From contig NZ_BMRA01000005.1 in assembly GCF_014648395.1 (NCBI RefSeq), forward strand, positions 376,011 through 440,010: DNA of 64,000 nucleotides, read 5' to 3'. Source of the stretch: Micromonospora fulviviridis (GTDB lineage: Bacteria > Actinomycetota > Actinomycetes > Mycobacteriales > Micromonosporaceae). Position 1 is the first letter of the stretch, and each line of letters starts with the position of its first letter. Shown here piece by piece: positions 25,302 through 33,108 of the stretch. A model generated the notes under the pieces. The model searched no databases, was not told where the DNA came from, and saw nothing but the letters and a program-made list of their open reading frames with translations. Position numbers and translations under genes: made by a program.

Positions 25302-26567
25302 ATGCGCACCGTCCTGCGCCGCCCCGACTTCCGACTGCTCTTCGTCGCGCTGCTGGCCAGCATGGCGGCCGAGTCGATCCTGCTGCTGGCCCTGGCCGTC
25401 TGGGTCAAGGACCTGACCGGGTCGGACGGCATGGCCGGGGCCACCATCTTCGCCGTCATCGCGCCGATGGCGCTGGCCCCGCTGGTCGGCTGGGTGGTCG
25501 ACCGCTGCCGCCGCCGGCCCTTCTTCGTGGCCGCCAACCTGGGCACGGCCGTGCTGCTCTGCCCGCTCTTCGCGGTCCACGACCGTGCCGACGTCTGGGT
25601 GATCTACGTGGTGGCGGCCCTCTACGGGCTGTCGTACATCACGTTGAGCGCGGTGCTCAGCGGCCTGATCCGGCACCTCGTGCCGAGCGAGCTGCTGGCC
25701 GACGCCAACGGGGTGCTCCAGACCGTCCGGCAGGGACTGCGGCTGGTCGGCCCGCTGGCCGGGGCCGGGCTCTACGCCGCGGTCGGCGGCTGGCTGCTGG
25801 TCGCCCTGGCCATGACCGGCTTCCTCACCGCCGCGGCGGTGGTCGGCCTGCTCCGGGTCACCGAGACCACGCCGGCCCGCTCCGCGCGCCGCTGGCCGGC
25901 CGGGCTGGGCGCCGGGCTGCGGCACCTGGCCGGCGACCCCGCGCTGCGCCGGGCCCTGCTCGGGTACGGGCTGGGCTCGCTGATGATGGGCTTCACCGAG
26001 TCGCTGATCTTCGCGTACGTCGACCTGGGGCTGGGCCGGGACGCCGCGTTCGTCGGCGTGCTCGTCACCGTGCAGGGGGTCGGCGGGCTGGTCGGCGGGT
26101 TCTTCTCGGCCGCCGTGGTGCGCCGGGCCGGTGAGGTCGGTGCGCTCGCCGCCGGGGTGAGCTTCTTCGGGCCGGCCGCGCTGGCGCTCGCGTACCCCCG
26201 GCTCTGGCTCGGCGTGGTGGCGCTGCTGCTGGCCGGGGTCTCCCTGCCGCTGACCATGGTCGGGCTGAACACGCTCATCCAGCGGCGGACCCCGCCGGGG
26301 CTGCTGGGCCGGGTCGCCGCCGCCGCGGAGGCGGTGGTCAGCGGCCCGCAGGCGGTCTCCATCGGGGCCGGCGCGCTGCTCGTCGGCGTCTTCGACTACC
26401 GCCTGCTCTTCGCCCTGGTCGGGGTGACCACCACGGCCGCCGGCCTCTACCTCTGGCGCGGCCGCCGGCTCACCGCGCCCCGGCCCGTCCTGGTCCACGT
26501 CCCGGCCCCGCGCCGCCCGCTCGACCACGAGGTGCTCGCCGCGACCCGCCGTCGCCGGGCGCCGTGA
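25302..26567 (+). CDS. MFS transporter
   Basis: 421 aa with about 12 hydrophobic segments. The MFS loop 2-3 signature appears as GWVVDRCRRRPFF. The similarity is to macrolide-efflux and EntS-like exporters, but the substrate is unknown. ATG 25302 has GGAGGG 7 nt upstream. The gene is alone on its strand, divergent from the DUF5753 regulator, and ends at a strong hairpin. The C-terminal tail is basic and cytoplasmic. Confidence 0.88.
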   Translation: MRTVLRRPDFRLLFVALLASMAAESILLLALAVWVKDLTGSDGMAGATIFAVIAPMALAPLVGWVVDRCRRRPFFVAANLGTAVLLCPLFAVHDRADVWVIYVVAALYGLSYITLSAVLSGLIRHLVPSELLADANGVLQTVRQGLRLVGPLAGAGLYAAVGGWLLVALAMTGFLTAAAVVGLLRVTETTPARSARRWPAGLGAGLRHLAGDPALRRALLGYGLGSLMMGFTESLIFAYVDLGLGRDAAFVGVLVTVQGVGGLVGGFFSAAVVRRAGEVGALAAGVSFFGPAALALAYPRLWLGVVALLLAGVSLPLTMVGLNTLIQRRTPPGLLGRVAAAAEAVVSGPQAVSIGAGALLVGVFDYRLLFALVGVTTTAAGLYLWRGRRLTAPRPVLVHVPAPRRPLDHEVLAATRRRRAP

Positions 26568-26573
26568 GACGCG

Positions 26574-26606
26574 ACGAGCGGCCGCCCCGTCGGGACGGCC
26601 GCTCGT
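26574..26606. terminator. Hairpin between MFS gene and mrx1
   Basis: A perfect 11-bp stem (26574-26584 with 26596-26606) with an 11-nt loop lies between convergent genes. It is a probable bidirectional terminator. Confidence 0.75.
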
Positions 26607-26623
26607 GGCAGGGTGCGGTCGGG

Positions 26624-26866
26624 TCAGCCGGGGAGGCTGGCCAGGTGCTGCTTGACCTGGGTGATCGAGGGGTTGGTCAGGGCGGTGCCGTCGTCGAACC
26701 GCAGCGTCGGGACGGTCTGGTTGCCGCCGTTGACGCTCATCACGAACTCCGCGGCCTTCGTGTCCTGCTCGATGTCGACCACCTCGTACGCGATGCCCTC
26801 CCGGTCGAGCTGCGACTTCAGCCGGTGGCAGTAGCCGCACCACGGGGTGGAATACATCGTCAACAT
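26624..26866 (-). CDS. mrx1: Mycoredoxin (glutaredoxin-like, CGYC)
   Basis: 80 aa. The active site is WCGYC, with Cys10 and Cys13; the cis-Pro motif TVPTL and the C-terminal helix are present. Mycoredoxin-1 reduces mycothiol mixed disulfides, the actinobacterial counterpart of glutaredoxin. ATG 26866 is chosen because GGAGG lies 8 nt upstream; a TTG further up (26881) would put the RBS inside the gene. It is divergent from uvrD2, as in mycobacteria. It fits the thiol-stress theme of sigR-rsrA at 61 kb. Confidence 0.92.
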   Translation of the reverse strand: MLTMYSTPWCGYCHRLKSQLDREGIAYEVVDIEQDTKAAEFVMSVNGGNQTVPTLRFDDGTALTNPSITQVKQHLASLPG

Positions 26867-26957
26867 GGTCAGGTCCTCCAAGGGGTGGCTCGCGCCCGGT
26901 CCGATCAGGCCAGGCTAACCGCTGCAACATCGGCGGAGGCTGGAATGATTCCTGGCT

Positions 26958-29111
26958 GTGGTGGTTCACTCAGCGGCGGAACGGGTGCTGGCCGGCCTGG
27001 ACCCGGAGCAGCGGTCCGCGGTGACCGCCCCGGCCGGCCCGGTCTGCATCCTGGCCGGCGCCGGGACCGGCAAGACCCGGGCGGTGACGTCCCGGATCGC
27101 CCACCGCGCGCTCACCGGCGACATCTCCGCCCGGCATGTGCTGGCGGTCACCTTCACGGCCCGCGCCGCCGCCGAGATGCGGGCGCGTCTCACCGGGCTG
27201 GGTGTGGCCGGTGTCCAGGCCCGCACCTTCCACGCCGCCGCGCTGCGCCAGGTCCGCTACTTCGCGCCCCGGCTGCTGGAGGGGCGGGCCATGCCCGAGT
27301 TGCTGGACAGCAAGGTCCGGGTGGTGACCCTGGCCGCCGCCAAGGTGGGCCTGCGGGCCGACCGGGCCGCCGCGCGCGACCTGGCCGGCGAGATCGAGTG
27401 GGCCAAGTCGTCGCTGGTCGAGCCGGGTGAGTACGTGGTGGCCGCGGCCAAGGCGCTGCGTGAGACCCCGTACGAGCCGGCCAAGGTGGCCGAGGTCTTC
27501 GCCGCGTACGAGCGGCTCAAGCGCGGCAACGGGGTGATCGACTTCGAGGACATGCTGCGCGCCGCGGTCTGGGGGATCGAGGAGCACGCCGACGTCGCCG
27601 AGCAGGTCCGCGGGCAGTACCGGCACCTCGTGGTCGACGAGTACCAGGACGTCAACCCGCTCCAGCAGCGGCTGCTGGACGCCTGGCTCGGCGGCCGGGA
27701 CGACCTCACCGTGGTCGGCGACGCCAGCCAGACCATCTACTCGTTCACCGGGGCGACCTCCTCCTACCTGGTCGACTTCCCGCGGCGCTACCGGAGCGCC
27801 ACGGTGGTCCGGCTGGTCCGCGACTACCGCTCCACCCCGCAGGTGGTCGGGCTGGCCAACGCGGTGATCTCCCAGGCCCGGGGCGCCGAGGCGCGGCTCC
27901 GGCTGGAGCTGCACGGCCAGCGCCCGCCCGGCCCGGAACCCGAGTTGCGGATCTTCACCGACGAGCCGGCCGAGGCCAACGCGGTCGCCGCCCGCTGCCG
28001 GGCGCTGATCGACGGGGGGACCCCGGCCCGGGAGATCGCGGTGCTGTTTCGCACCAACGCGCAGTCCGAGGCGTACGAGAAGGCGCTCACCGAGGCCGCC
28101 GTGCCGTACGTGGTGCAGGGGGCGGAGCGCTTCTTCGAGCGCCCCGAGGTGCGCCAGGCGATGATCGCGCTGCGCGCCGCCACCCGGTCCATCCCGGGGG
28201 AGACGCCGCTGCCGGCCGCCGTCGTGGAGGGGCTCGCCGCGGTCGGCTGGGCGCCGGACGCGCCCCCGGCCGGCGGGGCCGCGCGCGAGCGCTGGGAGGC
28301 GCTCGCCGCCCTGGTCCAGCTCGCCGAGGAGTACGCGGCCACGCCGGAGGTGGTGCCGATCGGCGAGGCCGTCGCGATCGAGCGCCCGGTCACCCTCAGC
28401 GACTTCAACGAGGAGCTGGCCCGGCGGGCCACCCAGCAGCACGTGCCCACCGTGGAGGGGGTGACGCTGGCCTCGCTGCACTCGGCCAAGGGCCTGGAGT
28501 GGGACGCCGTCTTCCTGGTCGGCCTGGCCGAGGGCACCCTGCCCACCACGTACGCGAAGACCCCCGAGCAGGTCGAGGAGGAGCGGCGCCTGCTCTACGT
28601 CGGGATCACCCGGGCGCGGGAGTGGCTCTGGCTGTCGTACGCGGCGGCCCGCTCGCCCGGCGGCCGGGCCCGGCGGCCGTCCCGGTTCCTGCCGCAGCTG
28701 GACCGCTCCGGCGGCGGCGAGCGGGCCGGCGCGGGCGCGGCCCGGCGCACCGAGCGGCGGCGCCCCCAGGTGGTCTCCTGCCGGATCTGCGGCGCCACCC
28801 TGCTCGCCGGGGCGGACCGGAAGCTGGGCCGCTGCCCGACCTGTCCGTCCGACCTGGACGAGGAGCTGTACGAGCGGCTGCGCGAGTGGCGGCAGCGGGT
28901 GGCGGGCGCGCAAAAGGTGCCGGCGTACGTGGTCTTCACCGACGCCACGCTCACCGCGCTGGCCGAGCGGAAGCCGGGCCGCACCGAGGAGCTGATCGCG
29001 ATCGCCGGGATCGGGCCCCGCAAACTGGGACTTTATGGCGATACGGTGCTGGCCCTGGTGGCCGGTGCGGGGGTGGACGAGGTCTGCCCGCAGAAAAGTT
29101 TCGAAATCTAG
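26958..29111 (+). CDS. uvrD2: ATP-dependent DNA helicase UvrD2
   Basis: 717 aa. Superfamily 1 motifs are complete: GAGTGKTRAV, VDEYQDV, GDASQTIYSFTGA, SLHSAKGLEWDAV and YVGITRAREWL. After the motor comes a tetracysteine motif (CRICG, then CPTCP), followed by a C-terminal HRDC domain with AIAGIGPRKL. This architecture is the one of actinobacterial UvrD2, a 3'-5' helicase. The GTG at 26958 is used; no good RBS is seen and a leaderless start is possible. The whiB7 promoter lies directly after its stop. Confidence 0.95.
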   Translation: MVVHSAAERVLAGLDPEQRSAVTAPAGPVCILAGAGTGKTRAVTSRIAHRALTGDISARHVLAVTFTARAAAEMRARLTGLGVAGVQARTFHAAALRQVRYFAPRLLEGRAMPELLDSKVRVVTLAAAKVGLRADRAAARDLAGEIEWAKSSLVEPGEYVVAAAKALRETPYEPAKVAEVFAAYERLKRGNGVIDFEDMLRAAVWGIEEHADVAEQVRGQYRHLVVDEYQDVNPLQQRLLDAWLGGRDDLTVVGDASQTIYSFTGATSSYLVDFPRRYRSATVVRLVRDYRSTPQVVGLANAVISQARGAEARLRLELHGQRPPGPEPELRIFTDEPAEANAVAARCRALIDGGTPAREIAVLFRTNAQSEAYEKALTEAAVPYVVQGAERFFERPEVRQAMIALRAATRSIPGETPLPAAVVEGLAAVGWAPDAPPAGGAARERWEALAALVQLAEEYAATPEVVPIGEAVAIERPVTLSDFNEELARRATQQHVPTVEGVTLASLHSAKGLEWDAVFLVGLAEGTLPTTYAKTPEQVEEERRLLYVGITRAREWLWLSYAAARSPGGRARRPSRFLPQLDRSGGGERAGAGAARRTERRRPQVVSCRICGATLLAGADRKLGRCPTCPSDLDEELYERLREWRQRVAGAQKVPAYVVFTDATLTALAERKPGRTEELIAIAGIGPRKLGLYGDTVLALVAGAGVDEVCPQKSFEI

Positions 29112-29122
29112 CCGTAAATCGT

Positions 29123-29152
29123 TTGCCCTCGCCCCGAGGCGAGGAATAGCCT
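29123..29152 (+). promoter_or_regulatory. Candidate whiB7 promoter
   Basis: TTGCCC (29123-29128), an 18-nt spacer and TAGCCT (29147-29152) follow an A+T-rich patch (GTAAATCG) immediately upstream of the -35. An A+T-rich sequence next to the -35 is the hallmark of WhiB7-activated promoters, which the WhiB7 AT-hook contacts, so autoregulation is likely. Confidence 0.55.
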
Positions 29153-29242
29153 CAGGACACACCTCGCGAGCGGCGCCATTCTGGCTGCTCACGGGGGATG
29201 AGTCCATGGTCGGCACGAGGAACGTTGAGGGAGGTGGCACCC

Positions 29243-29497
29243 GTGGAGATCTTCACCTATGAGCGTCCGGCGGCGATGCCAGCTGCCTGCGCTCCGCTGT
29301 CGTCCGTCCGGGTGGCCCTTGCCGCTCGACCGTCGGCTCCGCAGGTGCACCAGGTCCCGGTTCAGGCCGAGCTGAACCTGACCGTCGCGCCGCTGGCGGA
29401 GATCGAGGGGACCAGTGGCTTCACGGGCATGGGCATCGGTGGCTTCAAGAAGCGCACGGATGTCCGCGGCGTTCCACCTCGAGGTAGACCGGTCTGA
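29243..29497 (+). CDS. Leader-encoded protein upstream of whiB7 (84 aa)
   Basis: GTG 29243 has a GAGGGAGG Shine-Dalgarno 8 nt upstream; an earlier frame start at 29198 lacks one. The product begins MEIFTYERPAAMPAACAPLS and ends in a basic Pro/Arg segment (GVPPRGRPV). No domain is recognised. Its last codons (29464-29497) encode the 5' arms of the antiterminator, and its stop lies in a hairpin. This places it as the translated sensor of a ribosome-controlled attenuator for whiB7. It could also be a functional small protein. Confidence 0.65.
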   Translation: MEIFTYERPAAMPAACAPLSSVRVALAARPSAPQVHQVPVQAELNLTVAPLAEIEGTSGFTGMGIGGFKKRTDVRGVPPRGRPV

Positions 29498-29564
29498 TCC
29501 AGACCACCGGCTCACCTCGAGGCCGCGGAACCCGCACACCGGGATCCGCGGCCTCAGTTTTTTT
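29464..29564 (+). promoter_or_regulatory. whiB7 transcription attenuator (antiterminator and terminator)
   Basis: Terminator: an 11-bp stem (29519-29529 with 29545-29555), inner CCC/GGG pairing, then seven T (29558-29564). Antiterminator: CCGCGG (29464-29469) pairs with CCGCGG (29523-29528), and CCTCGAGG (29477-29484) with CCTCGAGG (29515-29522). These would mask most of the terminator 5' arm. A 6-bp hairpin (29491-29505) carries the leader stop codon inside. The alternatives cannot coexist, which is the architecture of ribosome-mediated attenuation known for whiB7/wblC. Confidence 0.75.
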
Positions 29565-29628
29565 GCACCGCCGTAGTGCCGAAGCAATGCGATCCACGAG
29601 ATCGAAGTGAGAGAGAGGTGACCGGAGG

Positions 29629-29994
29629 ATGAGTCTGGCGTTGGCCCCACTCGACGTGAGCGTCGAGGTGGAGGCGAACCTGCCCTGCCGGAAGTTCGAC
29701 CCCGACCTGTGGTTCTCCGACTCGCCTGCCGAGCTCGAGCTGGCCAAGTCGCTCTGCGGGGACTGCCCGCTGCGCGTCGAGTGCCTCGCCGGCGCGGTGG
29801 AGCGGGCCGAGCCCTGGGGCGTCTGGGGCGGCGAGATCTTCGAGCGTGGCGCGGTCGTCCCGCGCAAGCGGCCCCGTGGCCGTCCGCGCAAGGAGGACCT
29901 CGCCCGTGACGCCCAGCTCCGGGTCGAGGCGGAGGCGCGACTGGCGGCCAGTGGGCTGTCCGAGTCGCGTAGCGCCGTCCGGCTGGCAGCCTGA
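29629..29994 (+). CDS. whiB7: WhiB7 redox-responsive transcription factor
   Basis: 121 aa. The Fe-S ligands are Cys20, Cys43, Cys46 and Cys52, followed by GVWGGE at residues 64-69 and an AT-hook with RGRP at 83-86. The combination of WhiB fold and AT-hook defines WhiB7 (WblC), the activator of intrinsic antibiotic resistance that binds SigA. It lies downstream of uvrD2 as in mycobacteria, behind a promoter with an A+T-rich element and a leader attenuator. The ATG at 29629 has a GGAGG-type RBS (ACCGGAGG). Confidence 0.95.
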   Translation: MSLALAPLDVSVEVEANLPCRKFDPDLWFSDSPAELELAKSLCGDCPLRVECLAGAVERAEPWGVWGGEIFERGAVVPRKRPRGRPRKEDLARDAQLRVEAEARLAASGLSESRSAVRLAA

Positions 29995-30017
29995 CACAAC
30001 CCCGTTCCAACGTCCCC

Positions 30018-30036
30018 GCCGGTGATCCTCACCGGC
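30018..30036 (+). terminator. Small hairpin after whiB7
   Basis: A perfect 8-bp stem (30018-30025 with 30029-30036) with a 3-nt loop lies 23 nt after the whiB7 stop. It may be a terminator or an mRNA 3' stabiliser. Confidence 0.4.
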
Positions 30037-30054
30037 CGCGAGAAAGCCGAAACC

Positions 30055-30228
30055 ATGCTGCACCTGCCGAATGGAACCGAAATGCAACTACTCCACGAAG
30101 CGTTGTCCCGGGCTCGAATGCGCCGGCCTCAGGCTGGCACCACCACGAGCACTGAGGCAACCCGTTCCGCCCGTACCGTCGCCATGCGCAGCCGTAGCAA
30201 GTCGGCTCGCGACCTGGGCGTTCTCTAG
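30055..30228 (+). CDS. Small basic conserved protein (57 aa)
   Basis: The sequence MLHLPNGTEMQLLHEALSRA followed by a Ser/Arg/Thr-rich tail resembles short proteins found in this neighbourhood of actinomycetes. Starts at 30055 or 30082 (MQLLHEAL) are both possible; neither has a strong RBS. The first half looks helical and the second is basic and probably disordered. It has its own convergent terminator with the AarF gene. No function is known to me. Confidence 0.5.
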   Translation: MLHLPNGTEMQLLHEALSRARMRRPQAGTTTSTEATRSARTVAMRSRSKSARDLGVL

Positions 30229-30242
30229 ATCCCTACACCACG

Positions 30243-30276
30243 GAAGGGGCGGTGACCGGATGGTCACCGCCCCTTC
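30243..30276. terminator. Strong hairpin between the small gene and aarF-like gene
   Basis: A perfect 15-bp stem (30243-30257 with 30262-30276) with a GGAT loop. It lies between convergent genes and serves both directions. Confidence 0.8.
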
Positions 30277-30290
30277 GGCGTGCGCGTCGG

Positions 30291-31637
30291 TCAGCTCACC
30301 GGGGCGAAGCCGGGCAGCCAGCGCTCCAGGATGGCCCGGTAGGGCGCCTTCGCCTCCAACTGGCAGAGCACCCCGATCGAGCCCAGCGTCACCCGGTGGA
30401 TCATCAGGTATGACGGCGGCAGGTTGAGCTGCCGGCTGAGCTGGTAGGTGGGGGAGCGCGGACTGGCCAGCCGGGCCGCCTCGCCGCGCAGCCAGGCCCG
30501 GGTGAACCGGAACTCGTCCGCGGCGATCGGCTCCAGCATCGGCCGGAGGAAGTCCAGCACCCCCTCGGCGTCGATCGGCTCCGTGGGGCTGACGAAACCC
30601 TCGTCGCGCAGCCCGGCCACCACCGCGTCCGCGTCGCCGCGCAACGCCAGCGCGGCGATCCGGCCGATCGGCTCGGGAGTGCCCTCCGGCATCCGGGCCA
30701 CCGCGCCGAAGTCGATCACGCCGAGCCGGCCGTCCGGGAGCAGCCGGAAGTTGCCCGGGTGCGGGTCGGCGTGCAGCAGCCCGGCCCGCATGGGCGCGGA
30801 GAGGTGCAGCTCGGCCATCAGCCGCCCGGCCTCGTCGCGCTGCTCCTCCGTGCCCTCCCGGATGATCTGCGACAGCGGGGTGCCCTCGACCCACTCGGTG
30901 ATCAGCACCCGGGGCGCGGCGTCGAGCACCTCCGGGATGTAGATGTCCGGATCGTCGGCGTACGCGGCGGCGAAGGCGCGCTGCGACTCGGCCTCCAGCT
31001 CGTAGTCCAGTTCCTCGGTGATCCGCTCGCGCAGCTCGGCCAGGAGCGGCTTGACGTCCAGCCCGGGCTGGATAGCCCGGAACATGCCGCCCAGCCGGGA
31101 GAGCTGCTTCAGGTCGGCGAGCAGGGCGTCCCCGGCACCCGGGTACTGGATCTTCACGGCCACGTCCCGGTGCCGCGGGCCGCCGTTCGGCCCGTACCCC
31201 GGGTCGCGCCAGACCGCGCGGTGCACCTGGCCGATGCTGGCCGCGGCGGCCGGGGTGTCGTTGAACTCCACGAACCGGTCCCGCCAGTCCGGCCCGAGCT
31301 GCTCGGCGAGCACCTTGTGCACGGTCGCCGCGGGCAGCGGCGGGGCGGCCTCCTGGAGCTTGGTGAGCGCCTGCCGGTAGGGGGCGGCGATCTCCTCCGG
31401 CAGTGCCGCCTCGAAGACCGACAGGGCCTGACCGAACTTCATCGCCCCGCCCTTGAGCTGCCCGAGCACGCTGAACAGCTGCTCGGCGGTGCGCTGCTGG
31501 ATCTCGGCGGAGATGACGTCGGACGCGAGCCCGGTGACCCGCTTGCCCATGCCGAGGACGGTCCGACCGGCGAAGCCGAGCGGCAGAGCGGCGAGCTTGG
31601 CGGTCCGGGACACGGCCCGGCGCGGGATGTCGGTCAC
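30291..31637 (-). CDS. AarF/ABC1/UbiB family kinase-like protein
   Basis: 448 aa. Family features in order: the KxGQ-like motif (LKGGAMKFGQALSVF), the Ala-rich loop AAAASIGQVHRA, the VAVKIQYPG lysine, the catalytic region HADPHPGNF and the DFG triad (VIDFGAVARM). These atypical kinases act in quinone or lipid metabolism. In mycobacteria the homologue is next to whiB7 (Rv3197). GTG 31637 is the start; the stop of the ThiF-like gene is 10 nt upstream on the same strand, so they are an operon. Confidence 0.92.
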   Translation of the reverse strand: MTDIPRRAVSRTAKLAALPLGFAGRTVLGMGKRVTGLASDVISAEIQQRTAEQLFSVLGQLKGGAMKFGQALSVFEAALPEEIAAPYRQALTKLQEAAPPLPAATVHKVLAEQLGPDWRDRFVEFNDTPAAAASIGQVHRAVWRDPGYGPNGGPRHRDVAVKIQYPGAGDALLADLKQLSRLGGMFRAIQPGLDVKPLLAELRERITEELDYELEAESQRAFAAAYADDPDIYIPEVLDAAPRVLITEWVEGTPLSQIIREGTEEQRDEAGRLMAELHLSAPMRAGLLHADPHPGNFRLLPDGRLGVIDFGAVARMPEGTPEPIGRIAALALRGDADAVVAGLRDEGFVSPTEPIDAEGVLDFLRPMLEPIAADEFRFTRAWLRGEAARLASPRSPTYQLSRQLNLPPSYLMIHRVTLGSIGVLCQLEAKAPYRAILERWLPGFAPVS

Positions 31638-31647
31638 CCGGTCATTG

Positions 31648-32760
31648 TTACCGACTCGGGGGGCCCGCTGCTGCTGTGCGGCCGGGAGCGGGCGCGCCCG
31701 ACCGGATCGGGCGACGCCCCGAGCACCCGCAGGAGGGGTGCGGCGGCCACCGGCGGTGCCGGAAGCGGCCGGGTGCCGGAATCTCGACGGCGCAGCCGAG
31801 GGTCTCCGGGGTGCCCCCGTCGAGCTGCGTCAACGCCTCGGCCGCCGCGTACGCCGTCGCCGCCAGCCGGGTGGTGGCCGCGCAGGCCCGATCGCCGTCG
31901 TCGGTCGCGAGCTGGGCGGCGAGCGCCGGCCACTCCGGGTCGCGGTCCGTCCGGTGCAGGTCGAGGCAGCGCAGGCAGGGGCCCACCGGCGGGCGGACCA
32001 GCGGGCCGATCACCGGCACGCCGCCGCGCAGGTCGAGCAGGAGATGAGGCTGGCGGCGCCGCGCGTACCCGGCGGCGAGGAGGGCCGCCGGGCGGTCCGC
32101 GCCGAGCTGGACCACCAGGTCGGCCCGTTCCGGCCGGAGCGGACCGGTCGCCGTGCCGGGCGCGCACCGGGCCAGCGCCGCGCGCACCGCCGGCGCCAGC
32201 GGACGGCCCAGCTCCGGGCTGGTGAGGCCGGTCCCGACCAGGTCACCCGGGCGGACCGCGCCGGCAAGTTCGGGTACGACGTGCCCGACGCCCGCCTGCG
32301 CCAGCGCGACGGCCACCGCCGCGCCGAGCCGGCCGGCCCCGGTGACCAGCACACGGGCCGCCCGGCGGCGGCGCAGCAGCCGGGCCGGCGTGCCGGGCAG
32401 GGCCGGCGCGGCCAGGGCCAGGGCCTCGGCCTCCCCGGTGAGCCGGGCCCGGACCGGCCCGGTGAGGTCGCGGGGGAGCAGGCTCTGCGCGGGTACGACG
32501 AGACCGGCGGCCCGGAGCGTGTCGAGCAGCACCCGAGCCTCGGCCGGGGGCACCCGCGCGGCGGTGGCGGCGGTGAGCACGGCCCGCTCGCTCCGGGTGC
32601 CGTCCAGCAGGTCGAGCAGGCGGGCGGCGCCCGGGCTGGTCACCTCGAGCAGCACGGCCCGGCCGGGTTCGACCCCGAGCTGGAGGGTGTGCCGGTCCCG
32701 CCAGAGCCGGGTGAGGCCGGGCAGAAGTGTCGGACGGGCGAGGGGCATCGGGTCGCTCAC
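31648..32760 (-). CDS. ThiF/MoeB-like (E1-type) adenylyltransferase family protein
   Basis: About 370 aa. A Rossmann segment with VLVTGAGRLGAAVAVALAQA is followed by CLRC (in PPVGPCLRCLDL) and a second pair near the C terminus (PSCGC), together a plausible structural zinc site. The first 100 residues resemble the leader-binding wing of azole-peptide cyclodehydratase partners. The ATP-binding Arg and Asp residues of active ThiF are not obvious, so it may be non-catalytic. GTG 32760 or ATG 32748 are possible starts. It is cotranscribed with the AarF gene, and three DnaA boxes lie 40-101 bp upstream. Confidence 0.75.
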   Translation of the reverse strand: MSDPMPLARPTLLPGLTRLWRDRHTLQLGVEPGRAVLLEVTSPGAARLLDLLDGTRSERAVLTAATAARVPPAEARVLLDTLRAAGLVVPAQSLLPRDLTGPVRARLTGEAEALALAAPALPGTPARLLRRRRAARVLVTGAGRLGAAVAVALAQAGVGHVVPELAGAVRPGDLVGTGLTSPELGRPLAPAVRAALARCAPGTATGPLRPERADLVVQLGADRPAALLAAGYARRRQPHLLLDLRGGVPVIGPLVRPPVGPCLRCLDLHRTDRDPEWPALAAQLATDDGDRACAATTRLAATAYAAAEALTQLDGGTPETLGCAVEIPAPGRFRHRRWPPHPSCGCSGRRPIRSGAPAPGRTAAAGPPSR

Positions 32761-32799
32761 ACCACGAATCGTGACCGTGTCCGCGCTCTCCGTCGATCG

Positions 32800-32861
32800 T
32801 TGTCCACAGGTGCGCCGGGCCGTGGCCAGCGTTGTCCACAGGAAATCCCGGGTTGTCCACA
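32800..32861 (+). promoter_or_regulatory. Cluster of three DnaA boxes
   Basis: TTGTCCACA occurs perfectly at 32800-32808, 32832-32840 and 32853-32861, all in the same orientation. Spacings of 32 and 21 bp are three and two helical turns, so DnaA would bind one face. The cluster is directly upstream of the ThiF-like gene and downstream of the DUF5679 terminator. There is no oriC gene context. Confidence 0.75.
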
Positions 32862-32890
32862 ACTCACGGGTAACCGGTGTCGGGTACGCG

Positions 32891-32926
32891 ACGGGGGAGG
32901 GGCGGCCACCGCCACCCCTCCCCCGT
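32891..32926 (-). terminator. Terminator of the DUF5679 gene
   Basis: Arms 32891-32905 and 32912-32926 pair at 14 of 15 positions around 6 nt, 15 nt beyond the DUF5679 stop. No T tract is present. Confidence 0.7.
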
Positions 32927-32940
32927 GCGACCCGGACGGG

Positions 32941-33108
32941 TCAGACCTTGGCCTTGCCCAGGATGCGGTTCACTGTTGTGCCGCACACCGGGCACTTGCC
33001 CTTGGCCATGTTCATGCCGGTCTTCGAGACCTCCACGCGTCCCTCGAAGTCCCGCTTCTCCTTGCACTTCACGCAGTAACCGTTGTAGGTCTGGGCCTGG
33101 TCGGCCAC
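32941..33108 (-). CDS. DUF5679 zinc-ribbon protein (55 aa)
   Basis: The product contains YCVKCKEKRDF and KCPVCGTTVNRI, a two-CxxC zinc ribbon, the whole of the DUF5679 family. GTG 33108 has GGAGGG 6 nt upstream. The family is widespread in actinobacteria and unassigned; zinc ribbons of this size often bind ribosomes, RNA polymerase or nucleic acid. It is transcribed alone toward the DnaA-box cluster. Confidence 0.92.
   Translation of the reverse strand: MADQAQTYNGYCVKCKEKRDFEGRVEVSKTGMNMAKGKCPVCGTTVNRILGKAKV

Noticed and set aside
26867..26881. TTG 26881 as the mrx1 start.
   Set aside because: It would lie upstream of the Shine-Dalgarno. ATG 26866 is at the correct spacing and agrees with family length.
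32800..32861. The DnaA boxes as a replication origin.
   Set aside because: Only three boxes, no A+T-rich unwinding region, and no dnaA, dnaN or recF nearby.
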